Shown piece after piece: positions 51,923 through 59,885 of a DNA stretch of 64,000 nt. Both the position numbers and the translations under genes were made by a program. The notes under the pieces are model-generated. The model saw only the letters and a list, made by a program, of their open reading frames with translations, made no database searches and was not told where the DNA came from. Source of the stretch: VXRD01 sp965232265 (GTDB lineage: Bacteria; Latescibacterota; UBA2968); contig CBDDPH010000002.1 in NCBI GenBank assembly GCA_965232265.1, positions 2,480,001 to 2,544,000 of the forward strand, written 5' to 3'. Numbering within the stretch: position 1 is the stretch's first letter; each line of letters opens with the position of its first letter.

Positions 51923-51957
51923 TCAATGTAGGGGCGGTGCCCCTGTGCCCGCCCGTT
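51923..51957 (+). repeat. R2-type repeat TGTAGGGGCGGTGCCC
   Basis: AATGTAGGGGCGGTGCCCCTGTGCCCGCCCG, a GC-rich element with inverted halves related to that at 26365, in the gap before the dehydrogenase gene. Confidence 0.55.
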
Positions 51958-51985
51958 GGTCTGACAGTTGCTAAAGGAGGATTTG

Positions 51986-52954
51986 GTGAAAGCAGCACAC
52001 GTTGTCGCTCATCGGCAGATTGAGATGTTTGAGGCAGATGAGCCGAATATTGAGGATTTTCCACGGGGATCGATAAAGGTTAAGGCGCAGATGACCGCGA
52101 TTTGCGGGTCGGATTCGCCAAAGTTTGTATTGAAACAGCCGGACGCGGTGTATCCGATGAATATCGGGACGTCCATTCACGAGTGTATTGGCACGGTGGT
52201 TGCGTCGTCGTCGGATCGGTTTCAACCGGGGGATTTTGTGCAGGCGCGGCCCACGGCGGGTATTGGCGGGTTGGCTGAGTATTATATTTCGAGCGAAAGA
52301 GTGGGGGTTCATCTCGTGGATTATGAACCGCTCGATGAATTGTTGATGTCTCAGCCTTTGGGGACGGTGATTTGGGCGTGTCGCAAGTTGGGCAATATTA
52401 TCAATTGGGATGCTGTGGTGGTGGGGCAGGGTCCAATGGGTTTGTTGATGACGCATTTGCTGAGCAATTTGGGGGCAAAGACCGTTGTTGCTGTGGATAC
52501 GGTTGATTTTCGTCTCGAGGCAGCCAAAAAGATGCGGGCGACCCATGTGGTGAATCCCGATAGGGAAGATGTGGTGGCTGCTGTGAGAAAAATTACGGAT
52601 GGCCGCATGGCCGATCTGGTGGTGGAGATTGTGGGTCACAATCAGGATACGGTCAATTTGTGTCTGAATTTGACCAAACGCCTGGGTACGGTGCTGGCGT
52701 TTGGCGTGCCCGATGACGATGTGTATGCGTTTAATTATCGCGATTTTTTCAGTAAGAATGTGACGCTGATCGGCTCTGTGGGGCCAGATTCGCTGAATGA
52801 TTATCCCCTGGCGATGGATATGATCGCACAGGGACGCCTCGATGTCTCGCCGATTATTACACACCATTTGCCGTTTACAGAGGTGCAAAAGGGTTTTGAA
52901 TTGTTTATCGATCATCGCGACGAGGCGATTAAGGTTGTGCTGGATTATGAATAG
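51986..52954 (+). CDS. Zinc-type medium-chain alcohol dehydrogenase
   Basis: A 322-residue MDR dehydrogenase. Catalytic zinc ligands are Cys in AICGSD and His-Glu in IHECIGTV. The Rossmann glycine motif is VVGQGPMGLLMTHLL and the following VDTVDF Asp favours NAD. The usual four-cysteine structural zinc loop is absent; the protein is about 20-30 residues shorter than typical. GTG start with AAAGGAGG upstream. Confidence 0.85.
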   Translation: MKAAHVVAHRQIEMFEADEPNIEDFPRGSIKVKAQMTAICGSDSPKFVLKQPDAVYPMNIGTSIHECIGTVVASSSDRFQPGDFVQARPTAGIGGLAEYYISSERVGVHLVDYEPLDELLMSQPLGTVIWACRKLGNIINWDAVVVGQGPMGLLMTHLLSNLGAKTVVAVDTVDFRLEAAKKMRATHVVNPDREDVVAAVRKITDGRMADLVVEIVGHNQDTVNLCLNLTKRLGTVLAFGVPDDDVYAFNYRDFFSKNVTLIGSVGPDSLNDYPLAMDMIAQGRLDVSPIITHHLPFTEVQKGFELFIDHRDEAIKVVLDYE

Positions 52955-52963
52955 GAGGTTGCC

Positions 52964-53710
52964 ATGCAGATGACCAAGGCTCAAAAGCAGCAGTTTTTTG
53001 AAGAAGGCTATGTGCTTGTGCGAGGTGCTGTGCCAAAGTTGATGGCCGATCAAGCGCGCAGGGCTATTAACCGGCACATGCGTTTTCGGGTGATGCAACA
53101 GGGACGAAATCCGGGGTTGAGCAATGAGCCAGTGATTACAGATTTGTTTAATAGATCGCCGCTTTGGGGGCTGTGCGAGTCAGTTGTGGGAGAGGGGAAG
53201 TTGATTCCGCCGCAGGGAGGCAATGTGAAGCTCAATTTTCCCGATGCAGAGGCGCGTCCGCTGACGCGCGGGCATCTGGATTTGGGCGGGAAGTTGAAGG
53301 ATGGGTTGCTGAGTCGCGGTATGACGCTGCTCGTTGTGATTCTGGTTCACGATGTTCCGCGACCGTTTATGGGCAATTTCTGTTTTTGGCCGGGGTCTCA
53401 TCGCGCTTATGAGGCGGCGTTTCAAAAAGATCCCAATTACGTGGAGACGGCAAAGGCCAATCGCCGGATTCCCGATATCGATTTGCCACATGGTCCGATT
53501 CAGTTGATGGGCGAAGCGGGCGATGCCGTGATCTGCCATCACCAGATGTATCACAATGCGGGTCCAAATCATTCGCCCGATATCCGTTATGCCGTGATTT
53601 TCAGGCCCCGACACGTCAACGCGAGAGAAAATAGCACGGATGCTATGGCCGATATCTGGCGCGAGTTTGAAGGGTTGATGGATATGAAAGAGGAGGCGAT
53701 GGCGGTTTAG
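52964..53710 (+). CDS. Phytanoyl-CoA dioxygenase (PhyH) family protein
   Basis: A 248-residue PhyH protein starting nine bases after the dehydrogenase. FFEEGYVLVRGAVPK opens the fold; GHLDLGGK may supply the HxD ligands and MYHNAGPNHSPDIRYAVIFR the distal His and the 2-oxoglutarate Arg. Ends in a strong terminator. Confidence 0.85.
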   Translation: MQMTKAQKQQFFEEGYVLVRGAVPKLMADQARRAINRHMRFRVMQQGRNPGLSNEPVITDLFNRSPLWGLCESVVGEGKLIPPQGGNVKLNFPDAEARPLTRGHLDLGGKLKDGLLSRGMTLLVVILVHDVPRPFMGNFCFWPGSHRAYEAAFQKDPNYVETAKANRRIPDIDLPHGPIQLMGEAGDAVICHHQMYHNAGPNHSPDIRYAVIFRPRHVNARENSTDAMADIWREFEGLMDMKEEAMAV

Positions 53711-53733
53711 AAGTTTGTCTGATGATTGATTCC

Positions 53734-53772
53734 AATCCCCTGTTCTTACCACACAGAGCAGGGGATTTTTTT
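53734..53772 (+). terminator. Rho-independent terminator after the PhyH gene
   Basis: AATCCCCTGTTCT pairs with AGAGCAGGGGATT (one mismatch) and ends in a T7 run. Confidence 0.9.
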
Positions 53773-53816
53773 GTACTGATCTGTGTAGGTGAGATCAGTT
53801 AGAAGAGATCTTTACG

Positions 53817-54110
53817 CTATCTTGCGATGTCGTACTTTTTCCACTCAGGCACATGAACGGTCATCAGTGCCTTAAATAATTTTCCGTGGTTGGGTACGCG
53901 GAGGTGCAACAACTCGTGCGCGATGACGAAGTCCTGAAATCCCTCTTCCCGATCAGCCAGATCAATGGCAAGTGTGATGATTCCGGATGTTGAGCAGGAA
54001 CCCCACTTCCGGGTCATGTGTTGAACGCGAACATGCCGGGGACGGACATTTAAGCGTTGCGCCCAGTATGCCACGCGGTCGCGGATGACCTTGCGCCGTT
54101 CATTAAACAT
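53817..54110 (-). CDS. YgjP/SprT-like zinc metallopeptidase domain
   Basis: A 97-residue protein with the zinc site HELLHLRVPNHGKLF and the preceding KWGSCSTSGIITLAIDL, the core of the YgjP/M48-like DUF45 family, but only the C-terminal half of the usual length. Its ATG overlaps the end of hsdR by eight bases, so it is translated with the restriction subunit. Such genes accompany type I loci elsewhere; role unknown. Confidence 0.85.
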   Translation of the reverse strand: MFNERRKVIRDRVAYWAQRLNVRPRHVRVQHMTRKWGSCSTSGIITLAIDLADREEGFQDFVIAHELLHLRVPNHGKLFKALMTVHVPEWKKYDIAR

Positions 54111-57048
54111 CGGTGTCTGTGTCCAGAAGAATTGAAAGGACGCGATCTACGGCGCGACTGCGCTCGTCCTTGTCCAGTTTCAGAAGCGGGAGATAGAGAG
54201 ACGCACGTAGCCGCCGTTGTTCGTCGGCGTTGACAGCCGCGTTGGGAAAGCGGTTGAGCAGTGTTTCCACTTTCTGCGCCACGTTTAATGTCGATATGCC
54301 GACAGCCTCTATATTCGGATCGTCCTTCAGTGCCAGATGAATACCGAATGCGCGCGGCGAAAGTCCGCTGTTTTTCGCGGCCTCGACGGCTTCCTCTTTT
54401 TCTTTTGCAAGGATAGCTAACTGATCCATTGCCTGGAGTGCGGTTATTTTGCGATCCTCCAGATCTTTCAAAATGCGTTCAGCGCGTTCTTTCAAAGGCA
54501 GCAGCACAGACGCCATTTCTGATTCTTGTTCGACTTCTTGCCGCAAGCCGCGCACGAGGTTGAACACGTTGGCTTCGTGTAGGCCCGATTCATTTTGGAG
54601 TGTTTTGAGCGTGTTTACGTCGAATGTCGCTGTCTTTGTCAGGTAGCCGAGACCGTCCTGGGTCGCGCTGTCCTGGACCAGGGCGCGTGTCTTGTTGGCC
54701 AAGTCTATCACGGGGGTCGTGCTGGTCGCGTATGCATTCCGAACAGCATAATAAAGATGGGTGAGTCGCTTGTAGGTCTCGATGTGGTCGCGCAGGTCTG
54801 GCGAGGGGGATAAAATTTCCCACAATGCCTCGATATCTTTGTACGCTTCGAAGAAGGCTTTGCGCGATTCCGCGTCGAAGAAGCGTCCATAGACAATGCT
54901 TTCGAGACGCTCGTCTGCCCCGCCGCTTCCCCAAGTCGCGAGGTAGTCCGTTTTTGCCTTTTCGATCTTGTTCAGAAAGTCATCCAACAGCAGGTCGAGG
55001 CCCTCAATCACGCCGCTGACGTCGGATGAGTCGAATCGCAATGCTTTTTTTAGTTCGCGGAGTACGCCGACGAAATCGACAATGAGGCCGATGGGCTTGC
55101 GAGTGCCGTTCGCATCCACATGCGGGCGGTTCACGCGCGCGATGGCTTGTAAGAGGACATGATCGCGCATGGGTTTGTCGAGATACATGCAATAGAGAAG
55201 TGGCGCGTCGTAGCCCGTCAGTAATTTGTCGGTCACAATGAGGATTTTTGGGTTCTCATCCGCCTTCTTGAACAGGCGGCGCGTGTCTGCCTCCTGTTCT
55301 TCAGTGAGTTGGAGTTCCGCAACGAGTGGGCGGTCGATGATGTCGGAAGTATTCTCTGTATAGACAGGTGCCGTCCAGTCGGGTGGCAGGCGTTTGTCGA
55401 GTGCGCGTTTGTATTTGGCGCAGGCTTCGCGGTTCACACCCACGAGAAATGCCTTATAGCCGAGCGGAGCCACATTTTCTTTAAAGTGCTCGGCTACGTA
55501 TTTGGCGATCTTTTCGATGCGGTCATCGGCGGTCAGGAAGGTGCGTAAGCCCACGGCTTGGTCGAGGACCTTATTGAGTTCATCGACATCGGTAACGCCG
55601 TCGGCTTGAGCGAGTTCAAAAAATTCCTTGTCGAGTTGCTCCGTTGGCACAGTCATTTCACTCGGTGCCATAGTATGGCGAATGGGTATCGTCGTTTCGT
55701 CTTCAATGGACTCACTGATCGAATACTTATCGAGATAACCTTGCGCGTCATCAATGCCAAAAATTTTGAAGGTGCCTGCCCCATGCTCTGTCTTAGCGAT
55801 TGGTGTGCCGGTAAAACCGATGATGGTGGCATTTGGTACCGCCGCCATCAGATATGTGCCGAGGTCTTTGGCGACTGAGCGGTGCGCCTCGTCTATGAAT
55901 ACGTAGATGTTGTCGCGGGTGTTGGCATTTTGCTCAATGCCTTCGAACTTGTGGATCATAGACAGGATCAGTCCGCGTTTGTCGGTTTTGAGCAGGTTCC
56001 GGAGGTCGTCCTTAGAGTTTGCACGCCATACCGCGATGTCCTGTTGTTGCATTTCGCCGAGCAGGCGTTCAACCCATTCCTTGAGCTGTCCTTCGAGTTC
56101 TCTGCGATCTACGACTACCACCACGGTTGGCGTGTGGAATCGTTCCTTGTGTTCCAGAATCAGGCGTGCGGCGGTGAGTAGGGTAAAGGTTTTGCCAGAT
56201 CCTTGGGTGTGCCATATCAGCCCGCGACGCCTGGATGGTTCGGCACAGCGTTCGAGAATGCGGTCGATTGCGCGGCGTTGATGCTGGCGCAGTACAGATT
56301 TCCGCGTCTCGCCATCTTCGACATAGAAAAGTATCCAGTTTCGTAGCGTGCGTAGAAAGTCTGTTGGCTCAAAGAAGGACTGTACAGCGAATCGATAGGT
56401 CTCATCCGGGCGTTCCTTCCAGCGTGCCATGAAGCGGCGCGAGGTGTTCCAGGTGACCCCGTACCAGTATTCGAGGAGGTGCGTGACGTTGAAGAGTTGC
56501 GCGGTTCCCATCAACTCGGGCGTCTCCATTTCGTAGCGTCGCAGTTGGGTGATCCCCCGTTCAATGGCATTGGCGGTCTTCGGGTTCTTGTGTTCGACAA
56601 TGGTGACTGGCACGCCGTTGATGATAAACATTACGTCTGCTCGGTTGCCCTTGTGGGATGGAGGTTTGAGCTTCCATTCCCAGGTGACGTGAAAAATATT
56701 GTTGGCGGGATGCTCAAAATCGATGCACTGGACATGTCGTTGTCGGTTGTCGGTCTCATCGTACCATTGCCGCTCTCCGCGCAACCAACCGAGTATCTCG
56801 CGGTTTCCCTCAATTGTCGGCGGGATCGCCTCTATCCGCTCAATGATCTGACGGATGGTATCAGCAGACATCCACGGATTGAACTCGGCGAGCTTTGTTT
56901 CGAGTTCGTCGCGAAATAGCATCTCCGTTTCATCACCGCGTTTTTGTCTGGCATCGCTGGGCGCGATCGCGGTCCAACCGATCTCGGCTGCGTGGCGAAC
57001 CATGGGGAATTGGACAGTGCCAGCCTCTGTGATTTTTAGGTCGGTCAT
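54103..57048 (-). CDS. hsdR: Type I restriction enzyme, motor/nuclease subunit HsdR
   Basis: A 981-residue protein. Nuclease domain: ADVMFIINGVPVTIVEHKNP (Asp ... Glu-x-Lys). Helicase motor: Walker A LIWHTQGSGKTFTLLTAARL, DEAH box YVFIDEAHRSV, motif III IIGFTGTPI, motif VI LLQAIARVNRP. C-terminal helical region binds HsdM. ATG 57048 (MTDLKITEAGTVQ) is preferred; the frame extends to 57108. It cuts DNA after translocation when the complex meets unmodified sites. Confidence 0.95.
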   Translation of the reverse strand: MTDLKITEAGTVQFPMVRHAAEIGWTAIAPSDARQKRGDETEMLFRDELETKLAEFNPWMSADTIRQIIERIEAIPPTIEGNREILGWLRGERQWYDETDNRQRHVQCIDFEHPANNIFHVTWEWKLKPPSHKGNRADVMFIINGVPVTIVEHKNPKTANAIERGITQLRRYEMETPELMGTAQLFNVTHLLEYWYGVTWNTSRRFMARWKERPDETYRFAVQSFFEPTDFLRTLRNWILFYVEDGETRKSVLRQHQRRAIDRILERCAEPSRRRGLIWHTQGSGKTFTLLTAARLILEHKERFHTPTVVVVVDRRELEGQLKEWVERLLGEMQQQDIAVWRANSKDDLRNLLKTDKRGLILSMIHKFEGIEQNANTRDNIYVFIDEAHRSVAKDLGTYLMAAVPNATIIGFTGTPIAKTEHGAGTFKIFGIDDAQGYLDKYSISESIEDETTIPIRHTMAPSEMTVPTEQLDKEFFELAQADGVTDVDELNKVLDQAVGLRTFLTADDRIEKIAKYVAEHFKENVAPLGYKAFLVGVNREACAKYKRALDKRLPPDWTAPVYTENTSDIIDRPLVAELQLTEEQEADTRRLFKKADENPKILIVTDKLLTGYDAPLLYCMYLDKPMRDHVLLQAIARVNRPHVDANGTRKPIGLIVDFVGVLRELKKALRFDSSDVSGVIEGLDLLLDDFLNKIEKAKTDYLATWGSGGADERLESIVYGRFFDAESRKAFFEAYKDIEALWEILSPSPDLRDHIETYKRLTHLYYAVRNAYATSTTPVIDLANKTRALVQDSATQDGLGYLTKTATFDVNTLKTLQNESGLHEANVFNLVRGLRQEVEQESEMASVLLPLKERAERILKDLEDRKITALQAMDQLAILAKEKEEAVEAAKNSGLSPRAFGIHLALKDDPNIEAVGISTLNVAQKVETLLNRFPNAAVNADEQRRLRASLYLPLLKLDKDERSRAVDRVLSILLDTDTDV

Positions 57049-57514
57049 GTTGTGGTTTCCAGAGTTGAACGCATTTTGGGGGTTGACACAGGCGATGTGC
57101 ATGCCCATATTTGTTTAGTCGGGTGCCTGGGATGAGTTTGATATGATTCATTCAGCCCGACGGAAAAAAGGTTCCCTCCCGATGACAAGTGCTCCAGGCG
57201 AGCACTCTCCAGTAACGGAGTAGTCGGGGGGGTCATTTTTTTACATCCACCCATCGGTCTAATGCTCAGTTCCTGAGCGTAAAATATCGAACTCATTATG
57301 CACCGCTGGCTTAATGCGGTCGTACCAAATGCATGTCAGTCCATTCTCTCACGATTCTATGATGGCTTGTCATAGCTTCGGAGCCAGGCTATCCATTATT
57401 AAACACGTATCGTTTGCCAGAAGCCGTAGAATAAGCCAGAATAAGCCAACCGCAGTCTTCATTGGCGTTTCCAACGCGCCCCTATTGCGCCCCATTACGC
57501 CCCCCGAACAGGTA
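57049..57514. other. Gap between hsdR and the fragment gene: no gene seen
   Basis: 466 bases. It contains a tandem duplication of AATAAGCCAG near 57430-57449 and C-rich stretches near 57470-57500. No coding frame or hairpin is convincing, so hsdR probably has its own promoter here, which I cannot place. Confidence 0.5.
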
Positions 57515-57880
57515 TCAGTCCGATTCCGTGCGTTTCCATCGTGCGCTTGGGCCAGGCCCAGTAGATTCGACAAGCCCACTGTTCTTCAATCCCTCCAGCA
57601 TTCTCCGCACTTGACGCTGGGAGACTGCAGGACCCAACGCAATTTGAATCTCCCGAAGCGCAAGACCGTCAGCAGCACGTTCCAGAAGAGCGAGAATGGT
57701 CTCTTGCCGTTTGATTGACTCGGTTTCAGTGGGCTGTTGCGGTACGAATTGGCCGTGTCGGAAGCGCACTGTGACACACCCTCCATCATCCTCTATCTCA
57801 GGGTGAGGAAGACCCGCTGCATTCACTTGCTCCGCCTGCTTAGCCTTGGGATATATTGAGATCGCCAGCGCGAATTTCAC
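57515..57880 (-). pseudogene. 3' fragment of an AlbA-type ATP-binding/winged-helix protein, overlapping the end of hsdS
   Basis: The frame reads NAAGLPHPEIEDDGGCVTVR and then a winged helix (ILALLERAADGLALREIQIA ... LEGLKNSGLVES), which resembles the C-terminal part of AlbA-like DNA-binding ATPases next to many type I loci. The first 14 codons overlap hsdS out of frame and do not resemble the family, so the 5' part was probably deleted. GTG near 57825 could serve as a late start. Confidence 0.55.
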
Positions 57881-59126
57881 CCGTCATCAGTTTGTGTAGC
57901 AATGCTTTGAACAAATCGTCGAGCACAGCGCGTTTTCTTCGGTGCAGGTCAATTTTGCGGTCAATGGTGTTGAGGATAGCGACAATCTCGCCTTGCTCGT
58001 GCAAAGACGGCAGCGGTAACAGGAAACTGTCTATAGCTGCTGTGTTCAGGTTGTACTTCCCATCGGAGGCTGGAGTTGCCCGGCCAGCAACAATGGTAAT
58101 ACCTGTATCTGAACTAAAAAAATAAGATGCAAAGGTTGGTAGGATATGGTCGAGCCTCAATTGAGCACGGATCAAATAGGATGCGAATAGCGCGTTTCCC
58201 GGTTCGCCAGAGTACACTGCACAGGCTCCTAGCCGGTCTATCACTCCATTCGTGCGAATGAAGAGGAGGTCTCCATCTTCAAGTCGGAATCTCGCGGCAT
58301 CGGAATCTGATAAGTTACAGTACTTGAGGTCAGTCGAGTTGACTTGCTGGGGCTCCACGTTCGGGATTCGCAGAACGGGGTACCCGGACTGATCATAGGT
58401 ACACCTAGCCGAAGTGCCGTACTGGAGTTGGTCACGCACTGAGCCGAAACTAATAACCTCCCAACTCTCCGGTATTGGGCCGATCTCGGTTTCCTTCTGA
58501 GCCTCGCCACGCAGACCATGTGTGAAGAGCGTATGCATCGCGGCATTCTTGAGAGCAACCGCTGTCTGTTCCGATTTTATCTCAATAATTATTAACCGCT
58601 GAATCATCTCTAACAAGTCCGAAATTGTGGTCTGTTCTTCTGGGTCGAACTCGGGAAAAGGCAGATCAAGGAGTACTTCTTTGGGCACTCGCTGTCGTCC
58701 AGTCGTACCTTCCATACGATTGGCGATGTGATGACGAACATCTGGGTGCAACAAGTAAAAGAACAACAACCGTTGATCATGTCCATTATTACGCGGTCGA
58801 AGGGGTATGACCTCCGTAGTTGCGAAACCAAAAGCCGTTGGTAGTCCGGTAGCGAATGCTTGTTTGCCGTTTTCAAAGGATGGCGTAATTTTCGCTATAA
58901 GAATATCCCCACGCTCGAAATATGTTCCACTCTTAATTTTATTAGGAGTCTTCAGCACGAAGTCGAAGGCGTACGCACCGCCTTGCGGAATGGCGGCCAT
59001 CGGCGCGAACGGGATCGCTGCTAATGAAGACGTATCAAGTCCACGAGGCTTCTTCGTGATTTCATAGGCGTCGCCTACCTGCAACCATCGGCGGTGACCA
59101 GCGAGTTTCGTATCTAATAGGCTCAT
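57840..59126 (-). CDS. hsdS: Type I restriction specificity subunit HsdS
   Basis: A 428-residue subunit with two target-recognition domains and two conserved helical spacers: PFPEFDPEEQTTISDLLEMI near residues 165-185 and LPLPSLHEQGEIVAILNTI near 370-390, each ending in LH/KA repeats. AAGGA lies six bases before ATG 59126. Each domain recognises one half of a bipartite DNA site; the sequence cannot be read from the protein. Confidence 0.92.
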   Translation of the reverse strand: MSLLDTKLAGHRRWLQVGDAYEITKKPRGLDTSSLAAIPFAPMAAIPQGGAYAFDFVLKTPNKIKSGTYFERGDILIAKITPSFENGKQAFATGLPTAFGFATTEVIPLRPRNNGHDQRLLFFYLLHPDVRHHIANRMEGTTGRQRVPKEVLLDLPFPEFDPEEQTTISDLLEMIQRLIIIEIKSEQTAVALKNAAMHTLFTHGLRGEAQKETEIGPIPESWEVISFGSVRDQLQYGTSARCTYDQSGYPVLRIPNVEPQQVNSTDLKYCNLSDSDAARFRLEDGDLLFIRTNGVIDRLGACAVYSGEPGNALFASYLIRAQLRLDHILPTFASYFFSSDTGITIVAGRATPASDGKYNLNTAAIDSFLLPLPSLHEQGEIVAILNTIDRKIDLHRRKRAVLDDLFKALLHKLMTGEIRAGDLNISQG

Positions 59127-59243
59127 CATTGATCCTTGCAAGGAGTTTTGACAACGATATTAAATATCCACCATTACGTGATGTGTGACTTCAAAACCGC
59201 CACATAGTCATGCCGATAAACAGATATAAGAAGGTCAAAACCA

Positions 59244-59278
59244 CTGGATTGCGGCTAACACCCTGCCGCAATGACGGC
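59244..59278. repeat. REP-like palindrome, reverse copy of 19630-19664
   Basis: CTGGATTGCGGCTAACACCC followed by TGCCGCAATGACGG; ATTGCGGC pairs with GCCGCAAT. It lies between hsdS and the retropepsin-like gene. Confidence 0.8.
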
Positions 59279-59336
59279 TATAGAATCCTTGTTTCGCTGG
59301 ATTCTGACCCCTGATTGCTTGTTTTTTGACCGTTAT

Positions 59337-59726
59337 TCAAAAGTCACACAGGACGTCCGCCATTCTTTTCAGTCGCACGGCGGGTAGCCTCTTCAACCGC
59401 TGATTCAGCGGATCTACTTCTATACCGACGGATTCCAGCGCAGTCACGCCCAGCAGCGGCTCTGCGTCGGCATCGCCGAATATGATCGTTCCGCCGACGA
59501 ACTCGCCCATGAACTCAATTTTGGCAACGGCGACATCTACTGCGATCTCACTGCCATCAGCCAGTTCGTACACGCGTTTTCCCTCGGGTTTGAGACCGAT
59601 GGCTTCCAAGTGCGGTCTGGGCGCGAGGGAATCCGTCGCGCCGGTGTCAACTAGAAAAAGCCCCTCCCAGAATTTGCCCGGGTCGGCGGGGTTCGTAATC
59701 CTGACCGTTACATGTGTTGCGCCCAT
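59337..59726 (-). CDS. Retropepsin-like (clan AA) aspartic protease
   Basis: A 129-residue single-domain protein with the catalytic DTGA in FLVDTGATDSLAPRPHLEAI and the second conserved block EPLLGVTALESVGIEVD, as in bacterial clan AA proteases that act as dimers. AAAGGA lies seven bases before ATG 59726. It sits between hsdM and hsdS in the type I operon, where I would not expect it; its target is unknown. Confidence 0.88.
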   Translation of the reverse strand: MGATHVTVRITNPADPGKFWEGLFLVDTGATDSLAPRPHLEAIGLKPEGKRVYELADGSEIAVDVAVAKIEFMGEFVGGTIIFGDADAEPLLGVTALESVGIEVDPLNQRLKRLPAVRLKRMADVLCDF

Positions 59727-59748
59727 GTTTTTTTCCTTTCTTTTTTGA

Positions 59749-59860
59749 TTCTGAGAAGCTGTTTTAAAACCCTCAGAATGTCTATTTGGAACAACTATAA
59801 GTGCGATAAAATGGGGAAAACAGCGCATGCAGGCGAGACGCCTGCGCTCCCAGAAGGATA
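59749..59860. repeat. Inverted repeats in the hsdM-retropepsin gap
   Basis: TTCTGAG/CTCAGAA hairpin at 59749-59778 with inner GTTTTAAAAC, and CATGCAGGCGAGACGCCTGC at 59826-59845. AGAAGCTGTTTTAAAA (59754-59769) recurs reversed at 38261-38276. Confidence 0.6.
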
Positions 59861-59885
59861 TTAAAACAGTCTCTGAGTATCCAGC

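Noticed and set aside
57370..57579. 69-codon minus-strand frame between hsdR and the AlbA-like fragment
   Set aside because: It starts inside the fragment in another frame and has no recognisable domain or ribosome site.
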